Positions 54,607 to 54,775 of a DNA stretch of 54,775 nucleotides are shown here, piece after piece (the stretch's first letter is position 1; each line of letters opens with the position of its first letter). This DNA is from Thomasclavelia spiroformis (GTDB lineage Bacteria; Bacillota_I; Bacilli_A; Erysipelotrichales; Coprobacillaceae), in assembly GCA_016901755.1 (NCBI GenBank), contig JACJKV010000018.1, forward strand, positions 1-54,775. Direction: 5' to 3'. Both the position numbers and the translations under genes were made by a program. The notes below the pieces were generated by a model. The model was not told the DNA's origin. It made no database searches and worked only from the letters and a program-made list of their open reading frames with translations.

Positions 54607-54660
54607 GGGCTGTAACGAAATAACTTTTTAAAGAGTTGATTTTGTTTCAGCTCTTTTCTT
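54607..54660 (+). terminator. Bipartite hairpin after mrp (terminator or mobile-element end)
   Basis: GGGCTGTAAC (54607-54616) pairs with GTTTCAGCTC (54644-54653) with one mismatch and one wobble, and an inner hairpin (AACTTT/AGAGTT) lies between. T-rich sequence follows. It would end mrp, but the outer GGGGCTGTAACGAAATAA also looks like the terminal repeats of some insertion sequences. Confidence 0.6.
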
Positions 54661-54678
54661 TTTCTACTTTTAGGCAAT

Positions 54679-54715
54679 AAAAAAACATCTTTTCTCTTTT
54701 TCTGGTATCAAGATG
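54679..54715 (-). terminator. Minus-strand hairpin with U run
   Basis: CATCTT and AAGATG (54710-54715 and 54686-54691 on the minus strand) around an 18-base loop, then seven T. Consistent with ending a gene that enters from the right edge. Confidence 0.45.
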
Positions 54716-54732
54716 CAGTATTTTATTTATTT

Positions 54733-54774
54733 TTATTCTGTTTTACCTGTTTTTGGGCGCAATGTCCCTATATC
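54733..54774 (-). CDS. C-terminal end of an unidentified minus-strand protein
   Basis: One minus-strand frame is open from the window edge and encodes DIGTLRPKTGKTE before TAA (54733-54735). A hairpin with a U run follows 20 bases downstream, which supports a real gene end, but 13 residues cannot identify it and chance is possible. Confidence 0.25.
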   Translation of the reverse strand, partial: DIGTLRPKTGKTE

Positions 54775-54775
54775 G

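Overview
The window is AT-rich DNA from a low-GC Gram-positive bacterium. Strong GGAGG/GGTGA ribosome binding sites, extended -10 promoters, short intergenic gaps with U-tailed hairpins, a type III glutamine synthetase, several GH1 phospho-glycosidases and a MATE-rich gene set all suggest an anaerobic gut Firmicute, most likely of the Erysipelotrichia. That assignment is inferred from gene content; there is no rRNA in the window to confirm it. It is dense chromosomal sequence: 53 complete genes, possible gene ends at both edges, and no gene-free stretch longer than 300 bases. I saw no tRNA, rRNA, CRISPR array, complete insertion sequence or prophage gene.

Layout. 1-5.4 kb: a CLC-type chloride/proton antiporter, then an aconitase - isocitrate dehydrogenase - GntR regulator operon (minus strand) with a clear promoter and a perfect palindromic operator. 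5.5-9.3 kb: an ABC-F ATPase, a 6-phospho-beta-glycosidase with a catabolite-control-like site, and a VanZ-like protein. 9.4-14.6 kb: type III glutamine synthetase under a consensus promoter, a PH-like membrane protein, a lone PTS EIIC and its probable GntR/UTRA regulator. 14.7-22.2 kb: housekeeping genes (phosphodiesterase, cyclophilin, acyltransferase, rlmH, walJ, rpmE, a flavin oxidoreductase, murA, class II aldolase). 22.4-35.3 kb: panE-like reductase, patB/malY, RNA methyltransferases, a pseudouridine synthase, an acyl-ACP thioesterase, a heterodimeric ABC exporter with a divergent LysR regulator, a TRM11-like methylase and an O-antigen-ligase-like protein. 35.3-38.9 kb: malic enzyme and a thiamine salvage operon (thiM, fused thiE-thiD) behind a TPP riboswitch. 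39-47 kb: a C26 peptidase, a transglutaminase-fold protein, a HAD phosphatase, a small Cys-rich protein, a Gfo/Idh oxidoreductase, and a self-contained two-gene MoxR-type AAA ATPase + VWA protein unit. 47-54.6 kb: two MATE exporters, two translationally coupled 6-phospho-beta-glucosidases and an Mrp/NBP35 iron-sulfur carrier.

How the genes fit together. Aconitase and isocitrate dehydrogenase would make 2-oxoglutarate for glutamate, which glutamine synthetase III then amidates; malic enzyme connects C4 acids to pyruvate. Three GH1 enzymes and one EIIC point to PTS-mediated use of aryl- or oligo-beta-glucosides, although no EIIA or EIIB gene is present here. Thiamine is apparently salvaged from its two halves. 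The most promising candidate for an undescribed system is the MoxR-VWA pair at 43550-47018, whose ATPase carries about 280 N-terminal residues that I cannot assign to a family.
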